A DNA stretch of 42,447 nt from Rhodocyclaceae bacterium (GCA_020445745.1 JAGRGB010000135.1:1-42447); one strand, 5' to 3'. Shown: positions 1 to 7,885, counted from the first letter of the stretch. A program made the numbers and translations. The notes: generated from the sequence alone by a model not told the origin.

Positions 1-533
1 AGGGTCCAGCCGACGTAGTCGCGGATCTGCTCGAAGGGCTTGCCCTCGGCCATCCAGCGCAGCAGCAGCTCGTCGCTGCCGAGCATCACGTAGGCGCCGT
101 GGTCGAGGATCGGCACGTCGCCCATCTCCATGTGGGCGTGGCGCGCGTTGGCCGGCACCATCGCCGGCTCGAAGGCCGAGGTGTAGCCCATCTGGGCGTA
201 GCGGTAGCCGGTCAGCAGCGTGCCCGGGGTGACGTGGGCGGCCGGCTCGAGGCGGGCCGGCCAGGCCTGCGCTGCCTCCGGGTGGCAGCAGTCGCGCTGC
301 AGCTCGGGCAGCAGCAGCCGCGCGAGATTGACCTTGCCGCCGCCAATGTGGGTATGCAGGTCGATGCCGCCGGCCATCACCAGGCAGCCGCCGCAGTCGA
401 TCGTCTCCTCGACCGGCGCTTGCGGCGCGATCGCGACGATGCGGCCGTCGCGCACGCAGACATCGCGGATCGCGCCGCTGTCCGGGTTGGCCGGGTCGAT
501 CACCCGTCCGCCGGCGAGTCGCAGGCTGCTCAT
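1..533 (-). CDS. fhcA: Formylmethanofuran transferase/hydrolase subunit A (N-terminal part, cut by window edge)
   Basis: This is the first ~177 residues of an amidohydrolase-fold protein; the rest lies beyond base 1. The HxH zinc-ligand motif sits in 'DLHTHIGGGKVN' at about residues 58-69, as in FwdA/FhcA proteins. In methylotrophs FhcA belongs to the cytoplasmic FhcABCD complex, which moves the formyl group from H4MPT to methylofuran and releases formate. The ATG at 533 overlaps the TGA of fhcB by 4 bp (ATGA), so the two genes are translationally coupled and in one operon. fhcD and fhcC probably follow to the left. The family call is secure; only the full length cannot be checked. Confidence 0.93.
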   Translation of the reverse strand, partial: MSSLRLAGGRVIDPANPDSGAIRDVCVRDGRIVAIAPQAPVEETIDCGGCLVMAGGIDLHTHIGGGKVNLARLLLPELQRDCCHPEAAQAWPARLEPAAHVTPGTLLTGYRYAQMGYTSAFEPAMVPANARHAHMEMGDVPILDHGAYVMLGSDELLLRWMAEGKPFEQIRDYVGWT

Positions 534-1765
534 GATTGGCGCTCCAGCGCACCCGCGATCCCTTGGACGACCGCGGCGAGGGTCGGCAGGGCGGTGCTGC
601 GCAAGGCATGGAGCGGCATCAGCACGACACCGTCGGTGCGGAACAGGTGGCCGCGGTGATCGACGCCGGGCATCGCCACCGGCACGAACACCGTGCGGGA
701 TTCGTCGCCGAGCGTGGCAGCGAGCACCGGGTCGCCGATCACGATGCGCGGCAGATCCGTGGCCGGCGGCGGTTCACCGGGGAACGGGTCGAGCCAAAGC
801 AAGAGGTCGGCAGCCTGGGTCGCCAGCACCTGCCCTGCGGCGTAGCGAAGCGGCTCGTGGCGCAGGCCGTCGGGAGCGATCCGGGAGCGCAGCGGCAGGC
901 CACCGAGCCACATGAATACCTGGTTGGCGGTCACCGTGCCGGCCCCGCCGGCGAGCGGAAAGCCGGCCGCGCGGGATGTCCGGTTGAGCGTCACGACCAG
1001 GCGCTGGATCTGCTCGACCAGCAGCGCGGCGTGGCTGCCGAGTTGCCCGGCCTCCCACACCAGCACCGCGTAGCGGGCGGCCCGCAGGCGCTCGGCCAGG
1101 GTCTGCAGTTCGGGGTTGGGCCGGCGCAGACGCCGCCCGGCCACCAGCGCGGCGAGCATCGGCAGGCTGTCGGCCAGCGCCACCGACGGCAGCACCACCT
1201 CGACCCCGGCTTCACCCGGCTCGACACCGAGGGCGACCAGCGCCGGACGGTGCTCGCGCCCCCGCGTGAAGCGCGCGAGCAGGCGCGGTGCCCTGGCCGC
1301 CGGCCAGCTGCCGACGAACAGGACCAGATCCGCGCGCTCGCGCACCTCGGCGATCGTCGCGGTGAAGCCACCGCGATCCTGCTGCGCCCGCAGGCCCTGG
1401 GTCAGGGCCTCGCCACCGGCCGCGTCGCAGATCGCCCCGGTGGCGGCGGCCAGGCGGAAGACGGCGCGGTTGGCGGCGACGTCGCCCGCCAGGCCGGCGA
1501 TCAGCGGCTGGCGGCTGGCGGCCAGCCTCGCCGCCGCACGGGCGATCGCCTGGTCCGTCGCCACTTCGCTGCCGTCCACCCGCGCGCTGCCGGCCACCCG
1601 CCCGCCCAGCGCCGCGAGCCGGCCGCTGGCCAGCGGGCACTCGGCCGCCGGCAGCGATGCAGACGCCCGGTCGGGCTGCAGGTCGTCGCACAGCAAGGCA
1701 CAGAACGGGCAGGTCCAGGGGGTGACGGAAGCGGCAGCCGTTCCCGCATCGGTCGTGTCGGTCAT
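530..1765 (-). CDS. fhcB: Formylmethanofuran transferase/hydrolase subunit B
   Basis: This ~411-residue protein resembles the molybdopterin-oxidoreductase-like FwdB/FhcB family. Its N-terminus carries the typical 'TCPFCALLCDD' stretch at about residues 18-28. Known bacterial FhcB proteins act as structural partners of FhcA in the Fhc complex and do not do molybdenum redox chemistry. Two in-frame ATGs exist, at 1786 and 1765; neither has a clear Shine-Dalgarno. I prefer 1765 because 1786 lies inside a sigma-54 type promoter (1777-1792). It overlaps fhcA by 4 bp. Upstream is a short divergent intergenic region shared with the beta-propeller gene. Confidence 0.92.
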   Translation of the reverse strand: MTDTTDAGTAAASVTPWTCPFCALLCDDLQPDRASASLPAAECPLASGRLAALGGRVAGSARVDGSEVATDQAIARAAARLAASRQPLIAGLAGDVAANRAVFRLAAATGAICDAAGGEALTQGLRAQQDRGGFTATIAEVRERADLVLFVGSWPAARAPRLLARFTRGREHRPALVALGVEPGEAGVEVVLPSVALADSLPMLAALVAGRRLRRPNPELQTLAERLRAARYAVLVWEAGQLGSHAALLVEQIQRLVVTLNRTSRAAGFPLAGGAGTVTANQVFMWLGGLPLRSRIAPDGLRHEPLRYAAGQVLATQAADLLLWLDPFPGEPPPATDLPRIVIGDPVLAATLGDESRTVFVPVAMPGVDHRGHLFRTDGVVLMPLHALRSTALPTLAAVVQGIAGALERQS

Positions 1766-1776
1766 GGCCCGGCCTG

Positions 1777-1792
1777 AGCAAGACATATGCCA
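1777..1792 (-). promoter_or_regulatory. Candidate sigma-54 promoter of fhcBA
   Basis: Read on the minus strand the bases give TGGCAT-N5-TTGCT, against the consensus TGGCAC-N5-TTGCW, with the required GG-N10-GC spacing. One base departs from consensus. The predicted transcription start (about 1766) falls directly next to the fhcB ATG at 1765, implying a leaderless or nearly leaderless message. That is unusual and lowers confidence. Confidence 0.55.
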
Positions 1793-1839
1793 AGCGCCCG
1801 GCAGTCGATTGGCGACCCGGGCGGGACGGGGCTACCGGC

Positions 1840-1883
1840 CACTGTGTCAAATGGCGCTCAAGCTGACTGGCACACTGTGTCAC
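1840..1883. promoter_or_regulatory. Paired 11-bp direct repeats, candidate activator sites upstream of fhcB
   Basis: On the minus strand TTGACACAGTG (1850-1840) and GTGACACAGTG (1883-1873) are direct repeats with 10 of 11 bases identical. Their spacing is 33 bp, about three helical turns. They lie roughly 50-90 bp upstream of the candidate -24 box, where enhancer-binding activators usually bind. Related motifs occur upstream of xoxF and mptG. The site also sits between fhcB and the divergent beta-propeller gene, so it could serve both. Confidence 0.5.
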
Positions 1884-1983
1884 CGCGCCGGCTGCCCGTA
1901 GCGCGCCGGCGCAAAGGCGCGGGCGGCGCGGAGGCTGCGGCCCGGGCGTGATGCGCGGCCGCGACCGGCGCCGGCGCCGCCCT

Positions 1984-1999
1984 TGGCACGAAAGCTGAT
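1984..1999 (+). promoter_or_regulatory. Weak sigma-54-like element before the beta-propeller gene
   Basis: TGGCAC followed after 5 bases by CTGAT gives a perfect -24 element but a -12 element lacking the important C (GG-N10-GA). The predicted start (about 2010) again falls right at the start codon at 2012. It may be chance, but it mirrors the arrangement at fhcB across the same intergenic region. Confidence 0.25.
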
Positions 2000-2011
2000 T
2001 CGACGCCCGGT

Positions 2012-3013
2012 GTGCACCCCCGAACCCCGACCTCCCCGATCCGCCTGCCAACGCGCGTGGCGGCCGCCGCGCTGACCCTGGCAGCGGCGGGCGGCGCGGC
2101 GTGGGCCGGGCCGTGGGCCTACGTGACCAACCAGGGCTCCGACGACGTCAGCATCGTCGATGGTGATCGCCTGACCGAGACCGCACGGGTGCCGGTCGGC
2201 CGCTCGCCGGCCGGCGTCAGCGTCTCCGACGTCGCCGGCCGGGCCTACGTCAGCAATCCGGACGGACCGTCGCTGTCGGCGATCGAGCTGGCCAGCGGAC
2301 GCGTGGTCGCCGAAGTCGCGCTGTCGGGCGCGGCGGTCGGCATCGCCACTGCGCCGGACGGCAGCCGGGTCTATGCCGCCGACTGGTATGCCCACCGGCT
2401 GCGCGTCTTCGATGCCGGACTGGCGCCGGTCGGCCATGTCGAGGTCGGCCGCACACCGGCCGGCATCGCGATATCGCCGGCCGGCGATCGGATCTACGTC
2501 GCCAATCGCGACGACGACGACGTGGCGGTGATCGACGCGCACCGCTTGCAGGTGCTCGCTCGGATCGGCGTCGGTGAACACCCGTTCGCGCTGGCGCTGA
2601 CCCCGGACGGCCATCGGCTGCTGGCGGCCAACGTATTCAGCGACGACGTCAGCGTGATCGATCTCGCCGAAGCACGGGAGATCGCCCGGGTGCCGGTCGG
2701 CAGCGCGCCCTACGGCATCGCCTTCGACGGCGACGGCGCCCGCGCCTTCGTCACCAACCAGCACGCCGACTCGCTGTCGGTGATCGACATGGCGCGCCTC
2801 GAGGTCGCCGCCACCTGGCCGACCGCGGAGTATCCGGAAGGCGTCGCCTGGTCGCCGAACCGGGTGTGGGTGGTGAGCTGGATGGAAGAACGCCTCCAGG
2901 TGCTCGACGACACCAGCGGCCGGCCGCTGGGCAGCGTCGCGCTGGGCAGCAACCCGCGTGGCTTCGGCAATTTCCTGAGCCACACCGCGCCACCACCGGC
3001 GGCCGCGCAATGA
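2012..3013 (+). CDS. Secreted YVTN-type beta-propeller protein (PQQ/methanol-oxidation associated)
   Basis: This 333-residue protein starts with GTG and has an N-terminal signal peptide of about 32 residues, ending '...GGAAWA'. Repeated blades follow, such as 'AYVTNQGSDDVSIVD', 'IYVANRDDDDVAVID' and 'AFVTNQHADSLSVID', typical of YVTN/YncE-like seven-bladed propellers. Such proteins are often encoded beside PQQ-dependent alcohol dehydrogenases, but their role is not settled; a periplasmic binding or scaffold role is only an inference. It is divergent from fhcBA and is followed on the same strand by the MxaD-like gene. No good ribosome-binding site precedes the GTG, and there is no other in-frame start that keeps the charged signal-peptide n-region. 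Confidence 0.85.
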   Translation: MHPRTPTSPIRLPTRVAAAALTLAAAGGAAWAGPWAYVTNQGSDDVSIVDGDRLTETARVPVGRSPAGVSVSDVAGRAYVSNPDGPSLSAIELASGRVVAEVALSGAAVGIATAPDGSRVYAADWYAHRLRVFDAGLAPVGHVEVGRTPAGIAISPAGDRIYVANRDDDDVAVIDAHRLQVLARIGVGEHPFALALTPDGHRLLAANVFSDDVSVIDLAEAREIARVPVGSAPYGIAFDGDGARAFVTNQHADSLSVIDMARLEVAATWPTAEYPEGVAWSPNRVWVVSWMEERLQVLDDTSGRPLGSVALGSNPRGFGNFLSHTAPPPAAAQ

Positions 3014-3146
3014 CGCGACCGGCCGGCCCATTTCCCTCCCTCCCCGCGGCAACGGGATACGTCTCTTCCGACGCCGCATTTCGTCCCTGGCCGAAGCGCT
3101 GCGCGCGGCGGCCGGGGTAGCTTTTTTCGATCAAGGAGATCCCCCG

Positions 3147-3683
3147 ATGCGTAGCACCGCGCCTGCCCGCAGCCTCGCCCTGCCGCTCGCCCTGATGCTG
3201 GCGGCACCGATCGCCGTCGCCCACGGCCCGACCCGCCAGAAGGTCACCGAGACCATCGAGATCGACGCGCCGGCGGCCAAGGTATGGGACACGATCAAGG
3301 AATTCTCGGCGCTCGACGCCTGGCATCCGGCGGTGGCATCGTCGGAGGCCACCGCCGGCAACGCGCCGGGCTCGGTGCGCACCCTGCATCTCGGCGGCGG
3401 CGGCACCATCGTCGAGAGCCTGAAGAAGTACGACGGCGGCGCGATGAGCTATTCCTACCGGATGGAGGATGCCGGGCCGGTGCCGGTCACCAACTACACT
3501 TCGACGATCAGCGTCGCCGGCAAGGGCGACGGCAGCGTGGTCACCTGGAAGGGGGCCTTCTATCGCGGCGACCCGAACAACAACCCGCCGCCCGAGCGCA
3601 ACGACGAGGCGGCGATCGAGGCGATCACCGGCATCTACAGGGCCGGCCTCGGAAACCTCAAGAAACTGGTCGAAGGCCGCTAG
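3147..3683 (+). CDS. MxaD-like periplasmic SRPBCC-fold protein
   Basis: This 178-residue protein has a signal peptide (about residues 1-24, ending 'APIAVAHG'). An SRPBCC/polyketide-cyclase-like domain follows, with 'IEIDAPAAKVWDTIKEFSALDAWHP' split around the usual N-terminal helix. It resembles MxaD, a periplasmic accessory protein of methanol oxidation reported to help methanol dehydrogenase interact with its cytochrome. A strong ribosome-binding site (AAGGAGAT, 3132-3139) fixes the ATG. It lies 133 bp after the beta-propeller gene and converges on the SoxYZ-like gene, with a terminator hairpin between them. The match to MxaD is by pattern; a generic SRPBCC protein is the alternative. Confidence 0.8.
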   Translation: MRSTAPARSLALPLALMLAAPIAVAHGPTRQKVTETIEIDAPAAKVWDTIKEFSALDAWHPAVASSEATAGNAPGSVRTLHLGGGGTIVESLKKYDGGAMSYSYRMEDAGPVPVTNYTSTISVAGKGDGSVVTWKGAFYRGDPNNNPPPERNDEAAIEAITGIYRAGLGNLKKLVEGR

Positions 3684-3693
3684 TCCGCCCCGC

Positions 3694-3717
3694 GGCGCGG
3701 CCGCCACCGGCCGCGCC
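3694..3717. terminator. GC-rich hairpin between convergent genes
   Basis: A perfect 10-bp stem (GGCGCGGCCG / CGGCCGCGCC) with a 4-base CCAC loop lies in the 42-bp gap between the stops of the MxaD-like gene (+) and the SoxYZ-like gene (-). It is suited to bidirectional termination. There is no strong T-run on either side, so termination efficiency is uncertain. Confidence 0.6.
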
Positions 3718-3725
3718 ACCAGCGA

Positions 3726-4568
3726 TCACGACGTGCCGTTCTCGTCCACCCGGGCACGAGCTTCGAACTGGGTGTCCTCGGTATCCTCGGCATGCACCAC
3801 CAGCACGCCGGCGCCGTCGTGGCGGAAGTTGAAGCGGAAGCTCGGATTCTCGGCGATCGCGAAGGTGACCTCGGCGTTCATCACCGGCCGGTCGCGGTAG
3901 CTCACCGCGATCTTGCGCACGTAGTGGGGCTGCGGATACATCCGGGTGAGCTGGTCCATCGCCAGCCCGGTGACGTTGGGGTGGCGAATCAGCACCTGGG
4001 CGCGGGCGGCGCCGCCCGGCTGTGCGGGCGGCTCGATCCGCAGCTTGATGCGGCCCATGGACTGGGCGGCGGCGGCGGGATCCTTCGATGCCGGCGCCGA
4101 ACAGCCGCCGGAAGCCTTGACGAAGTTCGCGGTCATGTAGAGCTTGTCGTCGCTGGTCTCGGCGATCGCCCGCACGAAGGTGTAGTCGTTGACCCGCACC
4201 CGGGTCTCGACGTCGGCACCGGCGCTTTCCGGGAAGAAGTCGAACACGCCGACCACCGGCGTCGGGTTCTGGTCGATCAACAGCCACAGGCGCTTGATGT
4301 AGCGTCCGTCCGCGCCGTCGAGACGACCACGGATCGCGACCGGCACCGAAGCCGCGTCGGCGGCCCGGTAAGGGGTTTCCAGGCCGATCACGCCGTCGGC
4401 GTCGATCGCGATCTCGCGCTCGCCGAACAGTTGCCGGCGCAGCCCCTGCCACACTTCGACCGCGAGCGACTCGGCGGTGCCCGGGCCCTTCCTGCTCGGT
4501 GCCGCGATCGCCAGCCGTGCGCCCAGGGTCAGGCCCAGGCCCGCCGCGATGAATTGCCTGCGTTTCAT
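3726..4568 (-). CDS. Quinoprotein dehydrogenase-associated SoxYZ-like carrier protein
   Basis: This ~280-residue protein has a twin-arginine-like signal ('KRRQFIAAGLG', residues 2-12) and a fused SoxY-like plus SoxZ-like layout. A carrier cysteine lies in 'ASGGCSAP' at about residue 155. Such fused SoxYZ-like proteins are recognised partners of PQQ dehydrogenases, encoded with a metallohydrolase, but their cargo is not known. The start is set by GAGGAG seven bases before the ATG at 4568; an upstream in-frame ATG at 4592 lacks such a site. It is the last gene of the xox operon, 61 bp after the metallohydrolase, and ends at a hairpin. Confidence 0.85.
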   Translation of the reverse strand: MKRRQFIAAGLGLTLGARLAIAAPSRKGPGTAESLAVEVWQGLRRQLFGEREIAIDADGVIGLETPYRAADAASVPVAIRGRLDGADGRYIKRLWLLIDQNPTPVVGVFDFFPESAGADVETRVRVNDYTFVRAIAETSDDKLYMTANFVKASGGCSAPASKDPAAAAQSMGRIKLRIEPPAQPGGAARAQVLIRHPNVTGLAMDQLTRMYPQPHYVRKIAVSYRDRPVMNAEVTFAIAENPSFRFNFRHDGAGVLVVHAEDTEDTQFEARARVDENGTS

Positions 4569-4629
4569 GTCTGCCTCCTCGGGATCGTGCACCCGCGCCC
4601 TTTCGCCAACTGCGACCGGCCGATCCTCT

Positions 4630-5565
4630 TCAGTCTTCCCACTCCAGTTCCGTGTAGGCGGCGCTCAGGTTGCGGGCGTGGAAGCGCGCCGTCAGCGCCC
4701 AGTCGCCCGCCACCGTGCCGTCGTCGGCATCGAGCACCTCGCCCAGGGTGTCGCCGCGCGCGATCGCCGCCCGGACGGTGGCGGCCACGTGCTCGAGATA
4801 GGCCTTCTCCCTGGCCAGCGCTTCGCCGCCGTGCGCGACGATCGCGCCATGCCCGGGCAGCAGGCGCTCCGCCGGCAGCCGCGCGAGCCGCTCGATCGCA
4901 GCGAGCCAGCCGCGGATGCTGCCGTCGATGATCGGGATGAAGCGCTCGAACAGCAGGTCACCGGTCCACAGGCTGCCGGTGCGCTCGTCGAACACCGTCA
5001 GGTCGTTGTCGGTATGGGCGGTCGGCCATGCCTGGAGTGCGAGCGTGCGCCCGCCCAGGTCGAGCGACAGGCGGTCTTCGACGAGCCTCGTCGGATAGAC
5101 CGCGCGCGTACCCGCGGCGGCCTCGCCGAGCTCATGCGCGAGGGTCCGCAGATAGCCTTCGGCGCGCGCCGACAGGCTTGCCGGCATGCGCGCCGCGGCG
5201 ACGAACTCGACGCCGGCCTCGCCCTCGAAGCCTGCATTGCCGAAGACATGATCGAGATGCATGTGCGTATTGATCACGTAGCACACCGGCAGTTCCGTGC
5301 GTGCCCGCAGTGCGGCCCGCAGCGACTCGCCGATGCGCTGCGTACTGCCGGTGTCGATCACCGCGACGCAGCGCTCGCCGACGACGAAGCCGATATTCGC
5401 GATGTCGCCACCGTTTTCCGCGGCGAGGTCGGCGACCTGTCCCTGGTGGACGAACACCCCCGCCGCGACCTCGTCTACAGCAAAGGGCGCATCCGCGCCC
5501 GACACCCGCGCCGCGACCACCGCCAGCACCCCGCACACGGTCACGCCGGCTAGTCGAGGAAACAC
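4630..5565 (-). CDS. Quinoprotein-associated zinc metallohydrolase (metallo-beta-lactamase fold)
   Basis: This 311-residue exported protein has a signal peptide of about 24 residues. The metallo-beta-lactamase metal motif HxHxDH is in 'INTHMHLDHVFG', at about residues 97-108. Later metal-binding histidines appear in 'WPTAHTDNDLTV' and 'LLPGHGAIV'. It resembles the SoxH-related hydrolases that accompany SoxYZ-like carriers in quinoprotein gene sets. It starts with GTG at 5565, preceded by AAGGAGG about 10 bases upstream, and overlaps the preceding gene by 16 bp. The substrate is unknown; removal of a group bound to the SoxYZ-like cysteine is a reasonable inference. Confidence 0.85.
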   Translation of the reverse strand: MFPRLAGVTVCGVLAVVAARVSGADAPFAVDEVAAGVFVHQGQVADLAAENGGDIANIGFVVGERCVAVIDTGSTQRIGESLRAALRARTELPVCYVINTHMHLDHVFGNAGFEGEAGVEFVAAARMPASLSARAEGYLRTLAHELGEAAAGTRAVYPTRLVEDRLSLDLGGRTLALQAWPTAHTDNDLTVFDERTGSLWTGDLLFERFIPIIDGSIRGWLAAIERLARLPAERLLPGHGAIVAHGGEALAREKAYLEHVAATVRAAIARGDTLGEVLDADDGTVAGDWALTARFHARNLSAAYTELEWED

Positions 5566-5936
5566 GCCTTGCGGGCCTCCTTCTCGACCGCGCGCAGTTC
5601 GCGCGCCAGCCGTCGGCCATCCACGTAGGCGCGCATCACCTCGCCGCGCTCACCGCCGATCGACAGCGCGTTGGAGGTCGTGGCGTCCTTCGTGAACTCC
5701 TCGTAGCTCATCTGCTCGGCGATCTTGTCGATCACGCACGAACACTTGTAGAGCAGTTCCTGCTGCGGTCCTTCGCGGTCGCGCATGCAGCCGAGCACGT
5801 ACTCCACCCGTTCGCGGGTCGGATAGTCCTCGCCCGCCCAGGCCGGCAGCACCGCGCCGGCGAGCAGCGAGGTCGCGGCGACAGCGCCGGCGATCAATGC
5901 CATTCGATTAGCCACTTTCGTCCTCGTCTCGTTCAC
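5550..5936 (-). CDS. Small secreted cysteine-containing protein, unrecognised
   Basis: I do not recognise this ~128-residue protein. It has a clear signal peptide (n-region 'RTKVANR', hydrophobic core, cleavage near 'LPAWAGED'). The ~95-residue mature part is charged and mostly helical, with cysteines in 'VLGCMRD', 'YKCSCVIDKIA' and near the C-terminus 'KACFLD'. The paired CxC and two outer cysteines suggest disulfides or metal binding; CxC is not a haem motif. The start is either GTG at 5936, which overlaps the upstream stop as GTGA, or ATG at 5903. Its place inside the xox operon points to a periplasmic accessory role in methanol oxidation. Confidence 0.75.
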   Translation of the reverse strand: MNETRTKVANRMALIAGAVAATSLLAGAVLPAWAGEDYPTRERVEYVLGCMRDREGPQQELLYKCSCVIDKIAEQMSYEEFTKDATTSNALSIGGERGEVMRAYVDGRRLARELRAVEKEARKACFLD

Positions 5937-6625
5937 TGTACGGGTTCCGACAGGGTCAGCACCTCTTCGATCCGCGGCCCGCGCTCCCCGGGTGCGGGCT
6001 CGACGCTGGTCCGCAGCCGGAAGATGCCGCCGGGCACCAGCTCGGACAGCGTGAACTCGTAGCGCTTGCGTTCCATGCCGCGAAAGCGCCGGCGGTTGGG
6101 GTCGTCCCGGTAGGGGCTCACCGCGACCTGCGTACCCTCGAGCCGCCGGCCACCGTATTCGAAACTGACCGGCTCGATCCGGGCGTCGCCGGCGAGCGCC
6201 AGGCGGATGCGCTTGCGGAAGTAGTTCTCCATGCCGCCGAGGCGGCGCCGCATCTCGCGCACGTCGCGTTCGAGGAAGAACAGCACCACCGGATTGGCGG
6301 CCGCATGATCGACCTCCGGCAGCGCCAGGCGGCGCTCGCCGTGAAGGAATTCGGCGCTGACCACCCGGCCGCGCTCGGCGTCCGTCCGGACATCGAGCGT
6401 GACCGAATCCTCGATGACCGCGGCGGCGTCCTCCCGCAGCACGAAGTCGTAGCGCAGGCGGCGAGGATCGTCGACACCGCGCAGGTGCTCGTCGACGAAC
6501 ACCGCACGTTCCGCGTCCGAGAAGTCGCCGGCGGTCGCGGCCGACGGCTCCAGCCACACCGTCAGCGCCAGCAGCCACAGGGCGTGCAGGCACCGGGCGA
6601 CGCCGTCAGCGTTCCGCGGCGCCAT
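5933..6625 (-). CDS. Secreted protein of the xox operon, unrecognised
   Basis: This 230-residue protein has a signal peptide (about residues 1-32, ending 'AATAGDF') and a beta-rich periplasmic part with no cysteine pattern or catalytic motif I can name. The mature region has a 'DVREMRRRLGGMENYFRKRI' helix and a C-terminal strand-rich part. The ATG at 6625 has GGAGGG seven bases upstream. It overlaps xoxJ by 20 bp and the next gene by 4 bp, which argues strongly that it is translated and works with its neighbours. A chaperone or assembly role for the dehydrogenase system is only a guess from context. Confidence 0.75.
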   Translation of the reverse strand: MAPRNADGVARCLHALWLLALTVWLEPSAATAGDFSDAERAVFVDEHLRGVDDPRRLRYDFVLREDAAAVIEDSVTLDVRTDAERGRVVSAEFLHGERRLALPEVDHAAANPVVLFFLERDVREMRRRLGGMENYFRKRIRLALAGDARIEPVSFEYGGRRLEGTQVAVSPYRDDPNRRRFRGMERKRYEFTLSELVPGGIFRLRTSVEPAPGERGPRIEEVLTLSEPVQ

Positions 6626-7475
6626 CCGCGCCCTCCAGCGCGAGGCGCGGCACGCCGAAGTCGTCGAGGATCGCGGCGATCTCGTCGCGATTCTCGTCGA
6701 TCAGGCGTTCGACCTCGGCCTGCCAGGCCGCCTCGCCGCGCCGCACGCCCATCGCCATCGCGTAATCGAACCGGACGCCGATCTCGGACTCGAGCGGCAC
6801 CACGCGCAGTTGCGGATCGCGGACGCGCTTGGCGAACCAGGCGCCGACCGGCCCCCACACCACGGCGACGTCGATCTTGCCTTCGGCGAGGTCGCGCTCG
6901 ACGATCTGCCCCGGATATTCGTCCGGATTCGGATTCATCGTCTTGTAGGGCACGCCGGAATCGACCAGCCCGTGGCGGGCCACCCAGGCCGAGCCCGGTG
7001 AGCGGTCGAAGACACCGATCTTCAGCTGCGCCAGCTGCTGCGCCGGCAGGGCCAGGAAATCCGCCTCGGTGTTCACGCCGTCGAGACCGCCACGGCCCGG
7101 CGCGAACACCATCACGTAGGTGGACCGGTAGTAGGGCTTGGTGGATGCCACCTGGCCCCAGCCCGCCGGCACGCCCATGACGATGTCGCACGGGTAGTCC
7201 TGGCCCGGGATCTTGAAACGGAGCGTGTTGCGGATGAAGCCGAGCCGTTGGGGAAACGTGAAGTATTCGACCGCCACCCCCAGCTTGCGCGCGAACAACT
7301 CGGCAATGCGGTCTTCGAAGCCCTCGCCCTTCATGTTCGCGAAGGGCATGTTGTTGGGATCCTTGCAGACGCGGAGATTCTTGTGCGGCATCGCGCTGCC
7401 GTCCGCGGCGATCGCTGCCGCTGACGACGCCAGCAGCAGCCCGGCGGCGATTCCGGAAATCCATGTGCTGCGCAT
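6606..7475 (-). CDS. xoxJ: XoxJ, periplasmic substrate-binding-like protein of the methanol dehydrogenase system
   Basis: This ~289-residue protein has a signal peptide (about 24 residues, ending 'AAIAADG') and the fold of a family 3 solute-binding protein. Motifs include 'LRVCKDPNNMPFANMKGEGFEDRIAELFA' (broken around the ligand site) and 'DIVMGVPAGW'. The family is the quinoprotein dehydrogenase-associated binding proteins (MoxJ/MxaJ/XoxJ), thought to help activate or mature the dehydrogenase rather than feed a transporter. It lies directly after xoxG (8-bp gap), the classic xoxF-G-J order. The ATG at 7475 begins the signal peptide. Confidence 0.93.
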   Translation of the reverse strand: MRSTWISGIAAGLLLASSAAAIAADGSAMPHKNLRVCKDPNNMPFANMKGEGFEDRIAELFARKLGVAVEYFTFPQRLGFIRNTLRFKIPGQDYPCDIVMGVPAGWGQVASTKPYYRSTYVMVFAPGRGGLDGVNTEADFLALPAQQLAQLKIGVFDRSPGSAWVARHGLVDSGVPYKTMNPNPDEYPGQIVERDLAEGKIDVAVVWGPVGAWFAKRVRDPQLRVVPLESEIGVRFDYAMAMGVRRGEAAWQAEVERLIDENRDEIAAILDDFGVPRLALEGADGAAER

Positions 7476-7483
7476 CTCGAGCC

Positions 7484-7885
7484 CTACTTCATCAGCTTGA
7501 CTTTGGCGCTGGTGATGGCGCCGTCGGAGCGACCCTTCAGATAGGCATAGAGATCGTCGAGATTCTCCATGACCTTCTTGTTGGTGTTCCATGCCGGCAT
7601 GCCCTTGGCCATGCGGCCCTCGGTCAGCACCTTGGAGAAGTCGTCGCGCGTCAATACCTTCAGGCTGTCGATCAGTGAAGGTCCGACCAGGCCCTCCTGG
7701 TTGGGACCATGGCAGCGGTCACAGGCGGCCGCCCGCCACACCTTGAAGCCGTTGTAGGTGGCGGCATCGACCTTGTTGCCATCCTCCACCGTGTAGAGCG
7801 GCTTGTCGCCACCGGCCAGTGCCGCCAGCGGCATGGTCACCGCCAGCGCCAGGCCGGCGATCCGACCCAAGAATCCTCGCTCCAT
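7484..7885 (-). CDS. xoxG: XoxG, c-type cytochrome electron acceptor of XoxF
   Basis: This ~133-residue protein has a signal peptide (about 25 residues) and one haem site, CDRCH (Cys55, Cys58, His59). A Met in 'MAKGMPAW' is the likely axial ligand. Class I cytochromes of this type accept electrons from lanthanide methanol dehydrogenase in the periplasm and pass them to the terminal oxidase chain. GGAGGGG seven bases before the ATG at 7885 decides the start over a TTG at 7900. It follows xoxF after a 149-bp gap that contains a strong hairpin. Confidence 0.93.
   Translation of the reverse strand: MERGFLGRIAGLALAVTMPLAALAGGDKPLYTVEDGNKVDAATYNGFKVWRAAACDRCHGPNQEGLVGPSLIDSLKVLTRDDFSKVLTEGRMAKGMPAWNTNKKVMENLDDLYAYLKGRSDGAITSAKVKLMK

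Noticed and set aside
3085-3128. GG-N10-GC spaced bases and a T6 run before the MxaD-like gene
   Set aside because: The sigma-54 match is poor (TGGCCG, CTGCG) in very G+C-rich DNA, and the T-run does not follow a clean hairpin; neither a promoter nor a terminator can be supported.
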